From DATFVA01 sp963743325 (GTDB taxonomy: Bacteria; Bacteroidota; Ignavibacteria; Ignavibacteriales; Ignavibacteriaceae), in contig CAVUOZ010000010.1 in NCBI GenBank assembly GCA_963743325.1, positions 744,001 through 808,000 on the forward strand: a stretch of DNA of 64,000 nt. The letters run 5' to 3'. The position numbers were made by a program, and so were the translations under genes. The notes beneath the pieces were generated by a model. That model was not told the DNA's origin. It worked only from the letters and a program-made list of their open reading frames with translations, and ran no database searches. Positions within the stretch are counted from its first letter, which is position 1. Every line of letters begins with the position of its first letter. Positions 19,040-28,024 of the stretch are shown here, piece by piece.

Positions 19040-20237
19040 ATAATGCTTTAAAAGAATTTACCATATGCTGAATTTCAAATGTTGAATCGAGCACCGGATT
19101 GAGTCTATGATTTATTGAACAACAAGTTAAAATGGTCTGTGTTATTAAAGTTTCATTTATAGCTTTTAATAGGAATCCGTTAAGCTTATCCTTTATAATT
19201 TCTCTGTTACCACCTTCATTGCTTACAATCACCGTAATACCGGCAGCTAATGCTTCTAAAATCACCATATCAAAAACTACTCTTTCCGAAGGCATTATAA
19301 AAAAATCACACACTTTCATCAATTTAATTACAGTCTCATTTGGAATCTGTCCCAAAAATCTAATTTGATTGCTCACTTTTAATTGTGCTGCAAGACTTTG
19401 TAATTCTGAGGTTAAATATCCTGTCCCTGCATTAATTAGCAGAAAGTTTTTTTTGTGATCTTCCCTTAATTTTTTAATAGTTTTAATAAGAATATCAATA
19501 TTTTTTAGTTCAATATGATCTGCAATGCTTAGTATCAGTCCGTCAAAATCATTTTTTTCTATTTCAAATTCTTTTAATATCTGTCCCGGCTGAATTCTTT
19601 TTATATAATCTATATCTATACCATTATATATTAGTTTAACATTCATTTTATCAATAAGGCCTAAATCTTTTAAATACATTTCTTTTGCTGCTTCACTTGG
19701 AAATGTAATAAAGGTCATACTAGCACAAGCTTTTCTTTCCCTTTCCGCGAATTTCCTGAGAAGCCTATCAAAAAAATTGGACTGCATTTGTTTTTTCATT
19801 TCACTAACTGCAGCACCTTTAGAATGAATAGTAAGAATTTTTTTTGGCTTATTAACTGATGTAAAATAATAAGCTGCAAGACTGTCGTGTATATGAATAA
19901 CATCGAATTCATTAAAAAAGCGCATATATTTCTTAAAAAATCTATCTCTTTTTCTAAAGTGAATTTTTAAATACCAGGGGCTCGAAGTTATGAGACGGTA
20001 AACTGGAAAATTTTTATATAAATTTGCACCGGTTCTTCTAATTAAAAATCTTTTGCCCTGCTGATCTGAATGCAAATCGTCTGGGGAATTGTAATGGATC
20101 AATGCATCGTAAGAAAAAAAAGAGGGACTAAATATTGAATAATCCAGACGTTTTATAATTTCATAAATTATCTTATTCGAGCCGCCAATGTTTGGATTAG
20201 GATAACCCGAATATGCAACAAACAGAATTTTAATCAT
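19032..20237 (-). CDS. Family 4 glycosyltransferase
   Basis: A 401-residue GT-B enzyme with the N-terminal glycine-rich acceptor loop (SGYPNPNIGGSNKI), a central IYNGID motif marking the donor domain, GQIPNETVIKLMKVCDFFIMPS, and the family signature EALAAGITVIVSNEGG near the C-terminus. The C-terminal glutamate-containing motif binds the nucleotide sugar. It overlaps its neighbours on both sides by 8 bases (glf at 20230-20237, GT2 at 19032-19039). The substrate is unknown. Confidence 0.88.
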   Translation of the reverse strand: MIKILFVAYSGYPNPNIGGSNKIIYEIIKRLDYSIFSPSFFSYDALIHYNSPDDLHSDQQGKRFLIRRTGANLYKNFPVYRLITSSPWYLKIHFRKRDRFFKKYMRFFNEFDVIHIHDSLAAYYFTSVNKPKKILTIHSKGAAVSEMKKQMQSNFFDRLLRKFAERERKACASMTFITFPSEAAKEMYLKDLGLIDKMNVKLIYNGIDIDYIKRIQPGQILKEFEIEKNDFDGLILSIADHIELKNIDILIKTIKKLREDHKKNFLLINAGTGYLTSELQSLAAQLKVSNQIRFLGQIPNETVIKLMKVCDFFIMPSERVVFDMVILEALAAGITVIVSNEGGNREIIKDKLNGFLLKAINETLITQTILTCCSINHRLNPVLDSTFEIQHMVNSFKALYD

Positions 20238-21330
20238 GTTTAATTCTATCCGAAATCTTTAATGCGTTGGCAACAGCCTGATCCATATTAAAATATTGAT
20301 ATTCAGCAAGCCGGCCACAAAAGAAAACATTATCTAGTGTCTTGGCAAGATTCTCATACTTGAAATAGATTACTTTATTAGAATCAGTGGGTATCGGATA
20401 AAATGGATCTCCATTCTCGGCAGGGAATTCATAAGACAGAGTGGTGCTTTTCGATATTTGAGAAGTTAAATATTTATATTCTGTAACCCGGGTATAATCG
20501 ACTTCATTCCCGGTATAATTGTATACTGCTGATTCCTGCAGAAGATTTTCAGTATAATTCCTGAATTCAAACCTTATCGATCTATAAGGAAGCTTTCCAA
20601 ATTTATAATCAAAAAAATAATCAATAGGTCCGGTATAAACCATTTTATCAAACTTTACTGATTCTAAAATATTTTTATAATCTGTGCTTAACATTACTTC
20701 TATGTTTTTATGATTCAACATTCTTTCAAACATTTTAGTGTATCCGTGTCTGGGCATAAACTGGTATTTATCGGTGAAGTAACGGCAATCGTCATTTGTC
20801 CTTACAGGAATTCTACCACAAACTGTTGGGGAAAGCTCTTTTGGCTCAAGATTCCATTGTTTATGGGTAAAGTGTAAAAAAAACTTTTGAAATAAATCAT
20901 AACCAACCTGATTCACAATTATATCTTCTGAATTATGGATTGGAAATCTTTTCTCTTTAACTTTATCAAAATATTCTTTAACTGCTTTTTCAGTCGATAA
21001 ATTCAATCCATAAAGCTTATTCACTGTAAGACGATTTATTGGAATTGGATACAATTCATCTCTAAATTTTGCCATGACTCTATGTTCATAAGGCAGCCAC
21101 TCTGTGAACTGTGATAAATAATTAAATACATTTTTACTGTTCGTATGAAAGATGTGAGGACCATATCGGTGAACAAGGATTCCGTAATCGTCACATTCAT
21201 CATAAGCATTACCAGCAATATGACTTCTTTTCTCGACGACCAGTACTTTCTTATTCAACTGCGAGGCTATCCTCTCAGCCATCACAGATCCTGAGAAACC
21301 CGCTCCGACAATTAAAACATCATACTTCAT
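20230..21330 (-). CDS. glf: UDP-galactopyranose mutase
   Basis: A 366-residue FAD protein that converts UDP-galactopyranose to UDP-galactofuranose. Visible features: the N-terminal dinucleotide fold VGAGFSGSVMAERIA, VVEKRSHIAGNAYDE, the HRYGPHIFHT segment, GRIPVRTNDDCRYF with substrate-binding arginine, and the C-terminal FFCGRLAEYQYFNMDQAVANAL FAD-binding segment. It overlaps wzx by 11 bases. It shows that the surface polysaccharide probably contains galactofuranose, the most concrete sugar prediction in the cluster. Confidence 0.95.
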   Translation of the reverse strand: MKYDVLIVGAGFSGSVMAERIASQLNKKVLVVEKRSHIAGNAYDECDDYGILVHRYGPHIFHTNSKNVFNYLSQFTEWLPYEHRVMAKFRDELYPIPINRLTVNKLYGLNLSTEKAVKEYFDKVKEKRFPIHNSEDIIVNQVGYDLFQKFFLHFTHKQWNLEPKELSPTVCGRIPVRTNDDCRYFTDKYQFMPRHGYTKMFERMLNHKNIEVMLSTDYKNILESVKFDKMVYTGPIDYFFDYKFGKLPYRSIRFEFRNYTENLLQESAVYNYTGNEVDYTRVTEYKYLTSQISKSTTLSYEFPAENGDPFYPIPTDSNKVIYFKYENLAKTLDNVFFCGRLAEYQYFNMDQAVANALKISDRIKHD

Positions 21331-22603
21331 TAAATCTTTCCTTGAAATAGGTCTTATTAAAAAGAAAGATAAACATCATAAGTGTGACAAGCATTTCAGT
21401 TATTAAAATTGAATACGCAGCTCCTAAAACTGTTAAATTAATTATCAGTGGGTATGCCAGAATCAAATTGATCAAAGCAGCAATTGAAACAATACGTAAA
21501 AATTCTTTTTCTTTTTTCAGCGGAAGCATAATCTGGATTCCGAGTGAATTACTAAATGTTGTGATAAAAGGTAGAAAGGCCAAAATCTTTAATACTCGTG
21601 CTGATTCAACAAACAAATTACCAAGAATGACTTTTACCAGTAAATCTGCAAAAGTAAAAAGTAATGAAGATAATATGAGTGTAAGCACCCCTCTCAATTT
21701 CATAAGCTTAATATTGAATCTGATAAATCCTTCTTTAGAATCTTGGAGCAATTTATTAACATAAGGATAAACCCCGGTTGATATAGTGGAAAGAAAAGAA
21801 GAAATAAGATTTCTGATTTTGTCAGCGGCAACATAAATTCCTACTGCTGTATTTCCTACCAGTAATCCCAATAATATTGAAGCTGAGGATATATATATGT
21901 TTATTGAAACATTTGACAGGAAAATTTTATAGCTAGTTGTTAACTGCTGTTTTATGCCCTCCCTTGACGGTTTGCTTATTTGTATATCATTCTTCTTTAT
22001 TGCAAATAAGAACCCTGCAAGCCCTGTAACAATTTGTACTGCGCTATAAATTATAATCAGTTCAAGGTAGTCTCCCGGTTTGGTGACAAATACAAAAATC
22101 AGTACCGTCCCAACCGATCTTGGAATAAAAAAAAGTCCCGGAAGAAATGCCATTTTTTCTGTTCCTTGAAAATACCACATCGGGAAGAGAGTTGCACCGA
22201 CAACATACCCGAAACTTATCAGGTACAAACTTATATCACTTTTAAATTTATTGAAAGAAACCAGAATAACTAAATAAAGGATCAATGAGATTAAACCCAG
22301 AAGTACTTTTGAAAAGAATACATTTGAGAAAATACTGTTAACCAGCTCTCTATCATCCCTGTTAACTGAGACTTCCCTGGTTGCAGAGAGATTAAAACCG
22401 TATTCACTTAATGTTAAAAAATAAGTTGAGAAAATTATAGCGAAGTTTACCAAACCATATTTCTCGGGTCCAAGAACACGAACCAGATAAGGCAGCGTAA
22501 TTGCCGGAAAAAGAATGTTCATTAGTTGAATAACAGAAAGGGAAGAAATATTAATGAACAGGCTTTTTAAATGAAGATATCTATTTAAGATAGGGTGCTT
22601 CAA
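21320..22603 (-). CDS. wzx: Wzx-type oligosaccharide flippase
   Basis: A 427-residue polytopic protein with about 12 hydrophobic helices and the polysaccharide-synthesis/flippase family start (INISSLSVIQLMNILFPAIT, then PYLVRVLGPEKYGLVNFA). It moves undecaprenyl-linked repeat units across the inner membrane. It is the first of the sugar genes in transcription order, 30 bases after the EnvC-like gene. No Wzy polymerase or Wzz is recognisable in the window, so either the product is not polymerised here or those genes lie elsewhere. Confidence 0.9.
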   Translation of the reverse strand: MKHPILNRYLHLKSLFINISSLSVIQLMNILFPAITLPYLVRVLGPEKYGLVNFAIIFSTYFLTLSEYGFNLSATREVSVNRDDRELVNSIFSNVFFSKVLLGLISLILYLVILVSFNKFKSDISLYLISFGYVVGATLFPMWYFQGTEKMAFLPGLFFIPRSVGTVLIFVFVTKPGDYLELIIIYSAVQIVTGLAGFLFAIKKNDIQISKPSREGIKQQLTTSYKIFLSNVSINIYISSASILLGLLVGNTAVGIYVAADKIRNLISSFLSTISTGVYPYVNKLLQDSKEGFIRFNIKLMKLRGVLTLILSSLLFTFADLLVKVILGNLFVESARVLKILAFLPFITTFSNSLGIQIMLPLKKEKEFLRIVSIAALINLILAYPLIINLTVLGAAYSILITEMLVTLMMFIFLFNKTYFKERFNEV

Positions 22604-22633
22604 GACAGATCTTAGATATATTGATTTCTGCTT

Positions 22634-23920
22634 TTACTTCTTTGCCAGCCATATTTCGGGATTCTGGTTTTCGCGGGAGTTCCAGATTTCGAAATGGAGT
22701 ATTTTGCCTTCGATACTTTCGCCGATCTGTGCTATTACATTCCCGGGCTTAACTTTGTCGCCTTCATTAACATAAATTTCTGAAAGGTGGCTGTATACTG
22801 TTCTGTAATCTCCTTTATGTGTGACTATAATTACACTTCCATATCCGGGAATCCAGTCGATCGCTGAGATTACTCCCTCACTAACCACTTTAACATTGAT
22901 ATCTTTTGATGCTGCTATATCAACCCCGTAGTTCAGCATTATTGTATTGGTCTTACTGTTTTTATTCTCACCATATTTCCTTACAATTTTACCGTTGGAA
23001 ACCGGCCAGTTCAGTCTTCCTTTTAATGTCGAAAAAGATGCAAATCCTGAAGTTGATAAATTGATATCATAAGATGTGGACTCAACATCATTGTTTTCAG
23101 ATTTTATTTCAGGGATATTATTTCCGGGACTTACATCACCCTTTAATTTTTCCCGGGCAAGTCTGTCTGCTTCTTCCTTTTTTTTCCTTTCCGCTTCTGC
23201 AATTAGGTTTGTTATCATATTTCTTATTTTTATCTCAGCCTGTTTCTTGGCATCTATGTCTTTCTTCAATTCCGATTTGTCGTGCTTAATCACATTAAGG
23301 ATTTTCTTTCTCTCGTCAAGCTTGGTCAAAAGACTTGACTTTTCTTTCTCCTTTTCAGCGGCCAGTTTAGCCTTTTCTTCTTTCTCTTTTTTAAGGATTT
23401 CCCTGGCTGCCATAAGCTCCTGTTTACTCTCTTTTAACTTGCCGATATCCCTGGTTCTTTGTTCTGAAAATTTTTCAAGATATTTAAATCTGAGTAATGC
23501 CTGCTGAACAGAAGCCGAATTTACAATCATCTCGAGCTCATTCGGCTGTCCATGTTTATATATTGCTTTTATATACCTGGCATAATTATCTTCGAGAAGT
23601 TTAATATCATCTTCAAGCTGTTTAATCTTCTGCTCACTACCGGTGATCTGGTTTTCTTTTAAACTTTCTTCAGTGCGGTATGTTCCTATTAATTTGTTCA
23701 ACAGGAAACTCTGCCGGTTGTAATTCTCAATCGCAGAAAATGATTCCTTTTCTTTCCGGGTTTTACTTTTTAATTCTGTTTCAAGGTTGATTATTTCATC
23801 TTTTATTGATGAAAGTTGCCCCTGATGCACCTTAATCTCCTCTTCCTGTGGAAATAAATTTCCTGCAGTTAAAAGAATTATTAAGACTGGCACATAATAT
23901 TTCCGGGAATAAATGCTCAT
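22634..23920 (-). CDS. EnvC-like murein hydrolase activator (degenerate M23/LytM domain)
   Basis: A 428-residue exported protein: signal peptide (about 1-24), a long coiled coil (about 28-255, Lys/Glu rich), a linker, then a LytM/M23 domain (about 300-425, from LKGRLNWPVSNGKIV). In active M23 enzymes the zinc site has HxxxD and HxH; here the first position reads NYGVD (His replaced by Asn) and the last reads LHFEI (second His replaced by Glu). This loss is typical of EnvC/NlpD-type regulators that activate amidases during daughter-cell separation and do not cut peptidoglycan themselves. It starts at the last base of the stop of the DUF4292 gene (23920), so translation is coupled. Confidence 0.87.
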   Translation of the reverse strand: MSIYSRKYYVPVLIILLTAGNLFPQEEEIKVHQGQLSSIKDEIINLETELKSKTRKEKESFSAIENYNRQSFLLNKLIGTYRTEESLKENQITGSEQKIKQLEDDIKLLEDNYARYIKAIYKHGQPNELEMIVNSASVQQALLRFKYLEKFSEQRTRDIGKLKESKQELMAAREILKKEKEEKAKLAAEKEKEKSSLLTKLDERKKILNVIKHDKSELKKDIDAKKQAEIKIRNMITNLIAEAERKKKEEADRLAREKLKGDVSPGNNIPEIKSENNDVESTSYDINLSTSGFASFSTLKGRLNWPVSNGKIVRKYGENKNSKTNTIMLNYGVDIAASKDINVKVVSEGVISAIDWIPGYGSVIIVTHKGDYRTVYSHLSEIYVNEGDKVKPGNVIAQIGESIEGKILHFEIWNSRENQNPEIWLAKK

Positions 23921-24708
23921 CAGATTTTTATTACTGCCGCATCCTTCGGAATGGTAAAATCAATAAATATATCGGAACCGTTTGCTTCCATATTTTTATA
24001 GTCGATACTTATATGCTGGTTCTCCTGGGCTCTGTTAACTTCTATTTTGTAAGGGACGGGAACTCCCTGCATAAGATCAAATTTCGAATAAGTTCCTTCG
24101 AGTGTCAGATCACCATTACTGTTCCAGAGCATATATTTTGTTATTCCGAGTTCCCTTACATCAACTTTGTACTGCGTTTTTGTATTCATAAAGGAATCTA
24201 CGTAGGTAAGCACATACTGGTCGTAATCCACTTTATAGTCGTTAGGAATTTTATAAAGATTTTGAGTAAGGTTTACTGAACCGACAAATGCATCAATTAT
24301 ATCATTAAAAGGCAGGTCGATATGGAAAATGTCCTGTAGCAGATCGTTGCTGGGGATTCCTTCATAAGCAGTATTTTCAAGAGCATCGTAAAAAACAAAA
24401 TTATCCTTTGTAACAAGAATCTGTGCAAGTTCAATTCCGAAGGCGCCCATAATGCTCAGATAAATGGAATCGGGTTTATGAATAATTACCCTGAAGTTTG
24501 CACTGTTATTCAGCTTGGGTGATTTAACTGCAATAGTTCCGTATCCCTCAAAGCTTTTTATTCTTCTCCGGTTTACTTCAAGTTTGTTTATAAGTCGTTC
24601 AGAGGGAAGGAGCTCTATATCTTCAGTCGGTTGTGATGGAACACATCCGTTAAGAACAAAAGGAATTATCTCAACAAGCAGAAGAAATGGAATTAAATAT
24701 TTTCTCAA
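23920..24708 (-). CDS. DUF4292 lipoprotein
   Basis: A 262-residue lipoprotein: signal sequence with lipobox LNGC, Cys22. The mature part resembles the DUF4292 family, common in Bacteroidota, with a LolA/LolB-like beta fold (INKLEVNRRRIKSFEGYGTI, then SIMGAFGIELAQILVTKD). It is probably anchored in the outer membrane and could handle lipoproteins or lipids in the LolB manner; that role is inferred. It overlaps the TPR gene by 4 bases and the EnvC-like gene by one, forming a tight three-gene unit, an arrangement often seen in this phylum. Confidence 0.82.
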   Translation of the reverse strand: MRKYLIPFLLLVEIIPFVLNGCVPSQPTEDIELLPSERLINKLEVNRRRIKSFEGYGTIAVKSPKLNNSANFRVIIHKPDSIYLSIMGAFGIELAQILVTKDNFVFYDALENTAYEGIPSNDLLQDIFHIDLPFNDIIDAFVGSVNLTQNLYKIPNDYKVDYDQYVLTYVDSFMNTKTQYKVDVRELGITKYMLWNSNGDLTLEGTYSKFDLMQGVPVPYKIEVNRAQENQHISIDYKNMEANGSDIFIDFTIPKDAAVIKI

Positions 24709-26534
24709 ATCTCTCCTTTTTCAATTTTAATTTTAACACGGTTATTTGTGGAATCAAGACTTAATGATTTTTCCCATAAATTTTTTGCTTTATCCTTATT
24801 ACCCAGCATATATGTAATGTCACCCAGATGTTCGAGCATCACGGAGCTTTCTCCGCCGACTTTAATTGCTTGTTCAATATACTCCTTTGCTTTCTCGTAG
24901 TCGCCTAATTTAAAGTGAACCCAGCCGATGGTATCCAGATAAGATGAATTCAATGGATCAGCTCCGATTGCAACGTCAGCCATCTTTAAAGCTCTGTCCA
25001 GTTTAATTCCTCTTTCAGAAAGTGAATATGCATAATTGTTATTAATAAGCGCATTTGTCGAATCCAGGCTCAAAGCCTTCTCATACGTGCTGTCGCAGGC
25101 TTCCCAGTTTGCCTGCCCGTCGTAAATCAAACCAAGCGTACCAAGAAGATTTACGTTATCAGGGGAAAGTTGTAGAGCCATCTTTATATATTTTATCGCT
25201 TCGTCATCCTCCTTAAGCTGGTTCAGGGTAAAACCATAAGCAGAAAGTGCATTAACATCCGTGGGATTGATATCCACAGCTTTCTTGAGGTATGGTTTTG
25301 CCTCACTGCTCCTGTTGCTCTGAGCAAGTGAAAGTCCCAGTATCAGATTCACTGTAAAATCATCGGGAAAAAGCTGAATGGCTTCATTCATTACCTTGAC
25401 CGCATCATCATATCTCTTATTATCGAAATAAAGACCGCCCAATCTCACCCATGCCTGCACATTCCAGCCGGCCATTTTAGTAACCTGTTTGAAATGTTCT
25501 ATTGCCACTGAATCCTGATGCTGATTTATGGCGATGGCGCCAAGATACATTTTAACTTCCCAGTCGGTGGTATCCTTATCCATTTCTTCAAAGAATTGTT
25601 TTGCAACAGGCGTTAAGGTAGAATCTTTTAACGACTGCATAAAATATGCGGTACCGATTCTTATTTTGGCATCCAGGGTAACTCCCGGCTTATCCAGTAT
25701 ATAAGAATATTCTTTAGCAGCCGATTCCCAGTCACCTTTATCGAGATAAATCTGTGCTTTTCTCTCTCTTATTTCAAGATCACCGGGATTGAGCTGAAGG
25801 AAATCATTCGCTGCCCCGAGTGCTTCATCATACCTTTCAGCGCTTGTATAATAATCAATCAGCAGTTTATAAAGTGAAATGTTTCCGGGATCAATTTTAA
25901 GAAGCTCATTTATCGTATTCGCCGCATCATCGATGTTCCCCATTTTTTCGTACAGGTCGGCTATTCTTGTAAGCACATTCCACTCGGGGCCGATAATATC
26001 AGTAAGTTTTCTGTATATCCTTATCGCACTTAAAGGTTTTGAGTTTTCATAAATTCTGGCAAGACGATAATAGGAAGTAAGTGAAGTGGAATCCTGTGCA
26101 ATCATTTCTTCGAGTACTGCTGCAGCTGAGTCGAACTGGGAGGCAGAAGAGAAAATATCTGCCAGCAATGATTTATACTCAATCTGATCCGGATTTAAGG
26201 CTACTGCCGTTTTTGCGTTCTGTAAAGCCTGGGGAGTTTTCCCGAGATAATAGTAATTTTTACTTATGGCATAGTAAATCCCGGCACTTTTATCAAATTT
26301 TAAGGCATCCTGAAATTCAAGTATGGCTCCTGCATAGTCACCCTTTGTCTCAAGAACAGAACCATTAATAAAATATTCCATAGCCTTGTCTTTGGCTTCT
26401 GCGGGACTGGTTGTGTCACTTATTTGTTCATCATTCTGAACTTGCTCATCCTGCTTTGCTGTTTTTTCCGAAGATGAACATCCTGTAAACAGAAACAATA
26501 TTATTGCTGAAACCAGAACTGAAATTTTAATCAT
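24705..26534 (-). CDS. TPR-repeat lipoprotein
   Basis: A 609-residue lipoprotein (lipobox FTGC, Cys19) made almost wholly of tetratricopeptide repeats, about fifteen, from about residue 48 (EYFINGSVLETKGDYAGAILEFQDAL) to the end. TPR proteins scaffold complexes. Placement before a LolB-like lipoprotein and an EnvC-like activator suggests a role in outer-membrane or cell-envelope assembly. It is the first gene of a leftward unit whose candidate promoter lies at 26555-26585. The partner is unknown. Confidence 0.85.
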   Translation of the reverse strand: MIKISVLVSAIILFLFTGCSSSEKTAKQDEQVQNDEQISDTTSPAEAKDKAMEYFINGSVLETKGDYAGAILEFQDALKFDKSAGIYYAISKNYYYLGKTPQALQNAKTAVALNPDQIEYKSLLADIFSSASQFDSAAAVLEEMIAQDSTSLTSYYRLARIYENSKPLSAIRIYRKLTDIIGPEWNVLTRIADLYEKMGNIDDAANTINELLKIDPGNISLYKLLIDYYTSAERYDEALGAANDFLQLNPGDLEIRERKAQIYLDKGDWESAAKEYSYILDKPGVTLDAKIRIGTAYFMQSLKDSTLTPVAKQFFEEMDKDTTDWEVKMYLGAIAINQHQDSVAIEHFKQVTKMAGWNVQAWVRLGGLYFDNKRYDDAVKVMNEAIQLFPDDFTVNLILGLSLAQSNRSSEAKPYLKKAVDINPTDVNALSAYGFTLNQLKEDDEAIKYIKMALQLSPDNVNLLGTLGLIYDGQANWEACDSTYEKALSLDSTNALINNNYAYSLSERGIKLDRALKMADVAIGADPLNSSYLDTIGWVHFKLGDYEKAKEYIEQAIKVGGESSVMLEHLGDITYMLGNKDKAKNLWEKSLSLDSTNNRVKIKIEKGEI

Positions 26535-26554
26535 ATTATCCAGGGTTAATTAGG

Positions 26555-26585
26555 AAAAAATATTGCTCTCTGCATTTAATTACAA
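26555..26585 (-). promoter_or_regulatory. Candidate promoter of the TPR-DUF4292-EnvC unit
   Basis: On the minus strand TTG (26585-26583) is followed after 20 bases by TATTTTTT (26562-26555), one base off TAnnTTTG. The TTG lies inside the left arm of the 26583-26624 inverted repeat, so a protein bound there could block this promoter. Confidence 0.4.
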
Positions 26586-26624
26586 GGCACTTGTATATAT
26601 TCAGATAGAGATAATAGTGCCTTG
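26583..26624. promoter_or_regulatory. Nine-base inverted repeat between divergent promoters
   Basis: CAAGGCACT (26583-26591) is the exact reverse complement of AGTGCCTTG (26616-26624), with 24 bases between the arms. It lies between the divergently transcribed TPR lipoprotein and ATP-grasp genes. The left arm overlaps the upstream element of the leftward promoter, and the right arm ends 11 bases before that of the rightward one. It may be an operator. Confidence 0.45.
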
Positions 26625-26635
26625 ATATGATTTTC

Positions 26636-26666
26636 TTGCGTACAAATATACTAAACTATATCTTTG
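26636..26666 (+). promoter_or_regulatory. Bacteroidota-type promoter of the ATP-grasp gene
   Basis: TTG (26636-26638), 20 bases, then TATCTTTG (26659-26666), a full match to the TAnnTTTG element. Transcription would begin near 26673, 12 bases before the ATG at 26685. This argues for the ATG as start, not the TTG at 26676. Confidence 0.65.
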
Positions 26667-26684
26667 TAAAAACTGTTGAGGGAA

Positions 26685-27593
26685 ATGGAAATTTTTGACC
26701 TTGCACTTGCATATGTATGGGAATATGATGCCGATTTTATAAATCTTGTAGAAGGCAAATTCCAGGAGGCAGGGCTTTCTACTTTTATAATTTCCGGGTA
26801 CAATATTAACGAGGTACTCGATCTGGTCATGAGGCGAAAACTTAATTTTAATTTTTACCTGGATCGTGCCTGGGATGTTGATGAAAGATATGAAAACCTC
26901 GGCAGGATTTTAACCCGCCGTAAGAGTCTTCTTTTTAATCAATATAAGAACGTACTGCACGCAATTGATAAAGCAAGCATGCACCTAGAATTTATTACTG
27001 CGGGTCTGCACGTCCCCCACTCAATTATTATCCCTCCACACAGCGAAAATGAGGATTTATTAATATCCGTTGAAGACCTGGCAAAGCTTGGGCGTCCGTT
27101 TATTATTAAGCCATGCAACACTACAGGTGGCGGTATAGGGGTTGTAACCGGTGCCGAAACATTAAAAGAGGTTCTGGATGAAAGAGTAATTAATTTTAAT
27201 GATAAATATCTTCTCCAGGAAAAAATTTATCCTAAAATACTTGATGGAAGAAGAGCCTGGTTCAGATCTTTCTGGGCATTCGGGAAGGCGATTCCTGTCT
27301 GGTGGGACGACCAGACGCATTTATATGACACCATACAGCCCGAGCATTACAAGAATTTCCGGCTGACAAGACTGAGACAGATTACAAAAAAAATAGCTGA
27401 GCTGACCTCCCTTGATTTCTTTTCAACTGAAATCGTTCTGACTGAAGATGATAATTATTTATTGATCGACTATGTTAATGATCAATGCGATATGAGAATT
27501 AAATCCAGGCATTATGATGGAATCCCTGACAATATTGTAGACGATATAATTAAAAACATGCTTAAAACTACACTCAGAATAAAATCATCCTAA
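26685..27593 (+). CDS. ATP-grasp domain protein of unknown substrate
   Basis: A 302-residue protein from the ATG at 26685. The central part has ATP-grasp features: RPFIIKPCNTTGGGIGVV (the phosphate-binding loop), YLLQEKIYP (hinge, adenine contact), and FSTEIVLTEDDNYLLIDYVNDQCD near the end, with acidic and Asn residues at the metal positions. The N-terminal 110 residues form a separate domain that I do not recognise. ATP-grasp ligases join a carboxylate to an amine through an acyl-phosphate. Here there is no biosynthetic context to name the product; the only close partner is the small membrane protein starting 5 bases later. Confidence 0.75.
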   Translation: MEIFDLALAYVWEYDADFINLVEGKFQEAGLSTFIISGYNINEVLDLVMRRKLNFNFYLDRAWDVDERYENLGRILTRRKSLLFNQYKNVLHAIDKASMHLEFITAGLHVPHSIIIPPHSENEDLLISVEDLAKLGRPFIIKPCNTTGGGIGVVTGAETLKEVLDERVINFNDKYLLQEKIYPKILDGRRAWFRSFWAFGKAIPVWWDDQTHLYDTIQPEHYKNFRLTRLRQITKKIAELTSLDFFSTEIVLTEDDNYLLIDYVNDQCDMRIKSRHYDGIPDNIVDDIIKNMLKTTLRIKSS

Positions 27594-27598
27594 TAAAG

Positions 27599-28024
27599 AT
27601 GAACAGGAGAAAAACAACTATCATCATTATAATTTTAATTCTTTCGATATCAGCTATTGCTGTATATAATTATATGTTAAGCATTTATGAAGTGATTTAT
27701 ACTGTTTTACCAGCTGATTTATACGCAGACAATAAATCTGAAGCAACAATTATGGCAATACCTATTAATGCAATAGGCAGAAAAGCATTGTTCCGTTATG
27801 TCAAAGCCAGTTATATGATCACAGAAGGAAGAGAACTGGTCGATATAGTAGAAACTGATAAATCTAAAGGATTATTAAGAATAAAGGCGAAAGATAAAAC
27901 GGGAATTGTTAAAATTATCGCAAAATCTCCATACGCATTATTACCCTCCCCAATAGATATCCATATATACCCAATCATCGCTGCTGTCAAGGAAAATCCA
28001 GTAACTAAGGAAAAAGGTCAATAA
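27599..28024 (+). CDS. Small membrane-anchored protein of unknown function
   Basis: A 141-residue protein with one N-terminal membrane anchor (about residues 7-26) and a periplasmic beta-rich part of about 110 residues (EVIYTVLPADLYADNKSEAT onward) that looks like a single Ig-like or invasin-like module. It begins 5 bases after the ATP-grasp stop, so the two are probably one operon. I do not recognise the family. Confidence 0.65.
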   Translation: MNRRKTTIIIIILILSISAIAVYNYMLSIYEVIYTVLPADLYADNKSEATIMAIPINAIGRKALFRYVKASYMITEGRELVDIVETDKSKGLLRIKAKDKTGIVKIIAKSPYALLPSPIDIHIYPIIAAVKENPVTKEKGQ

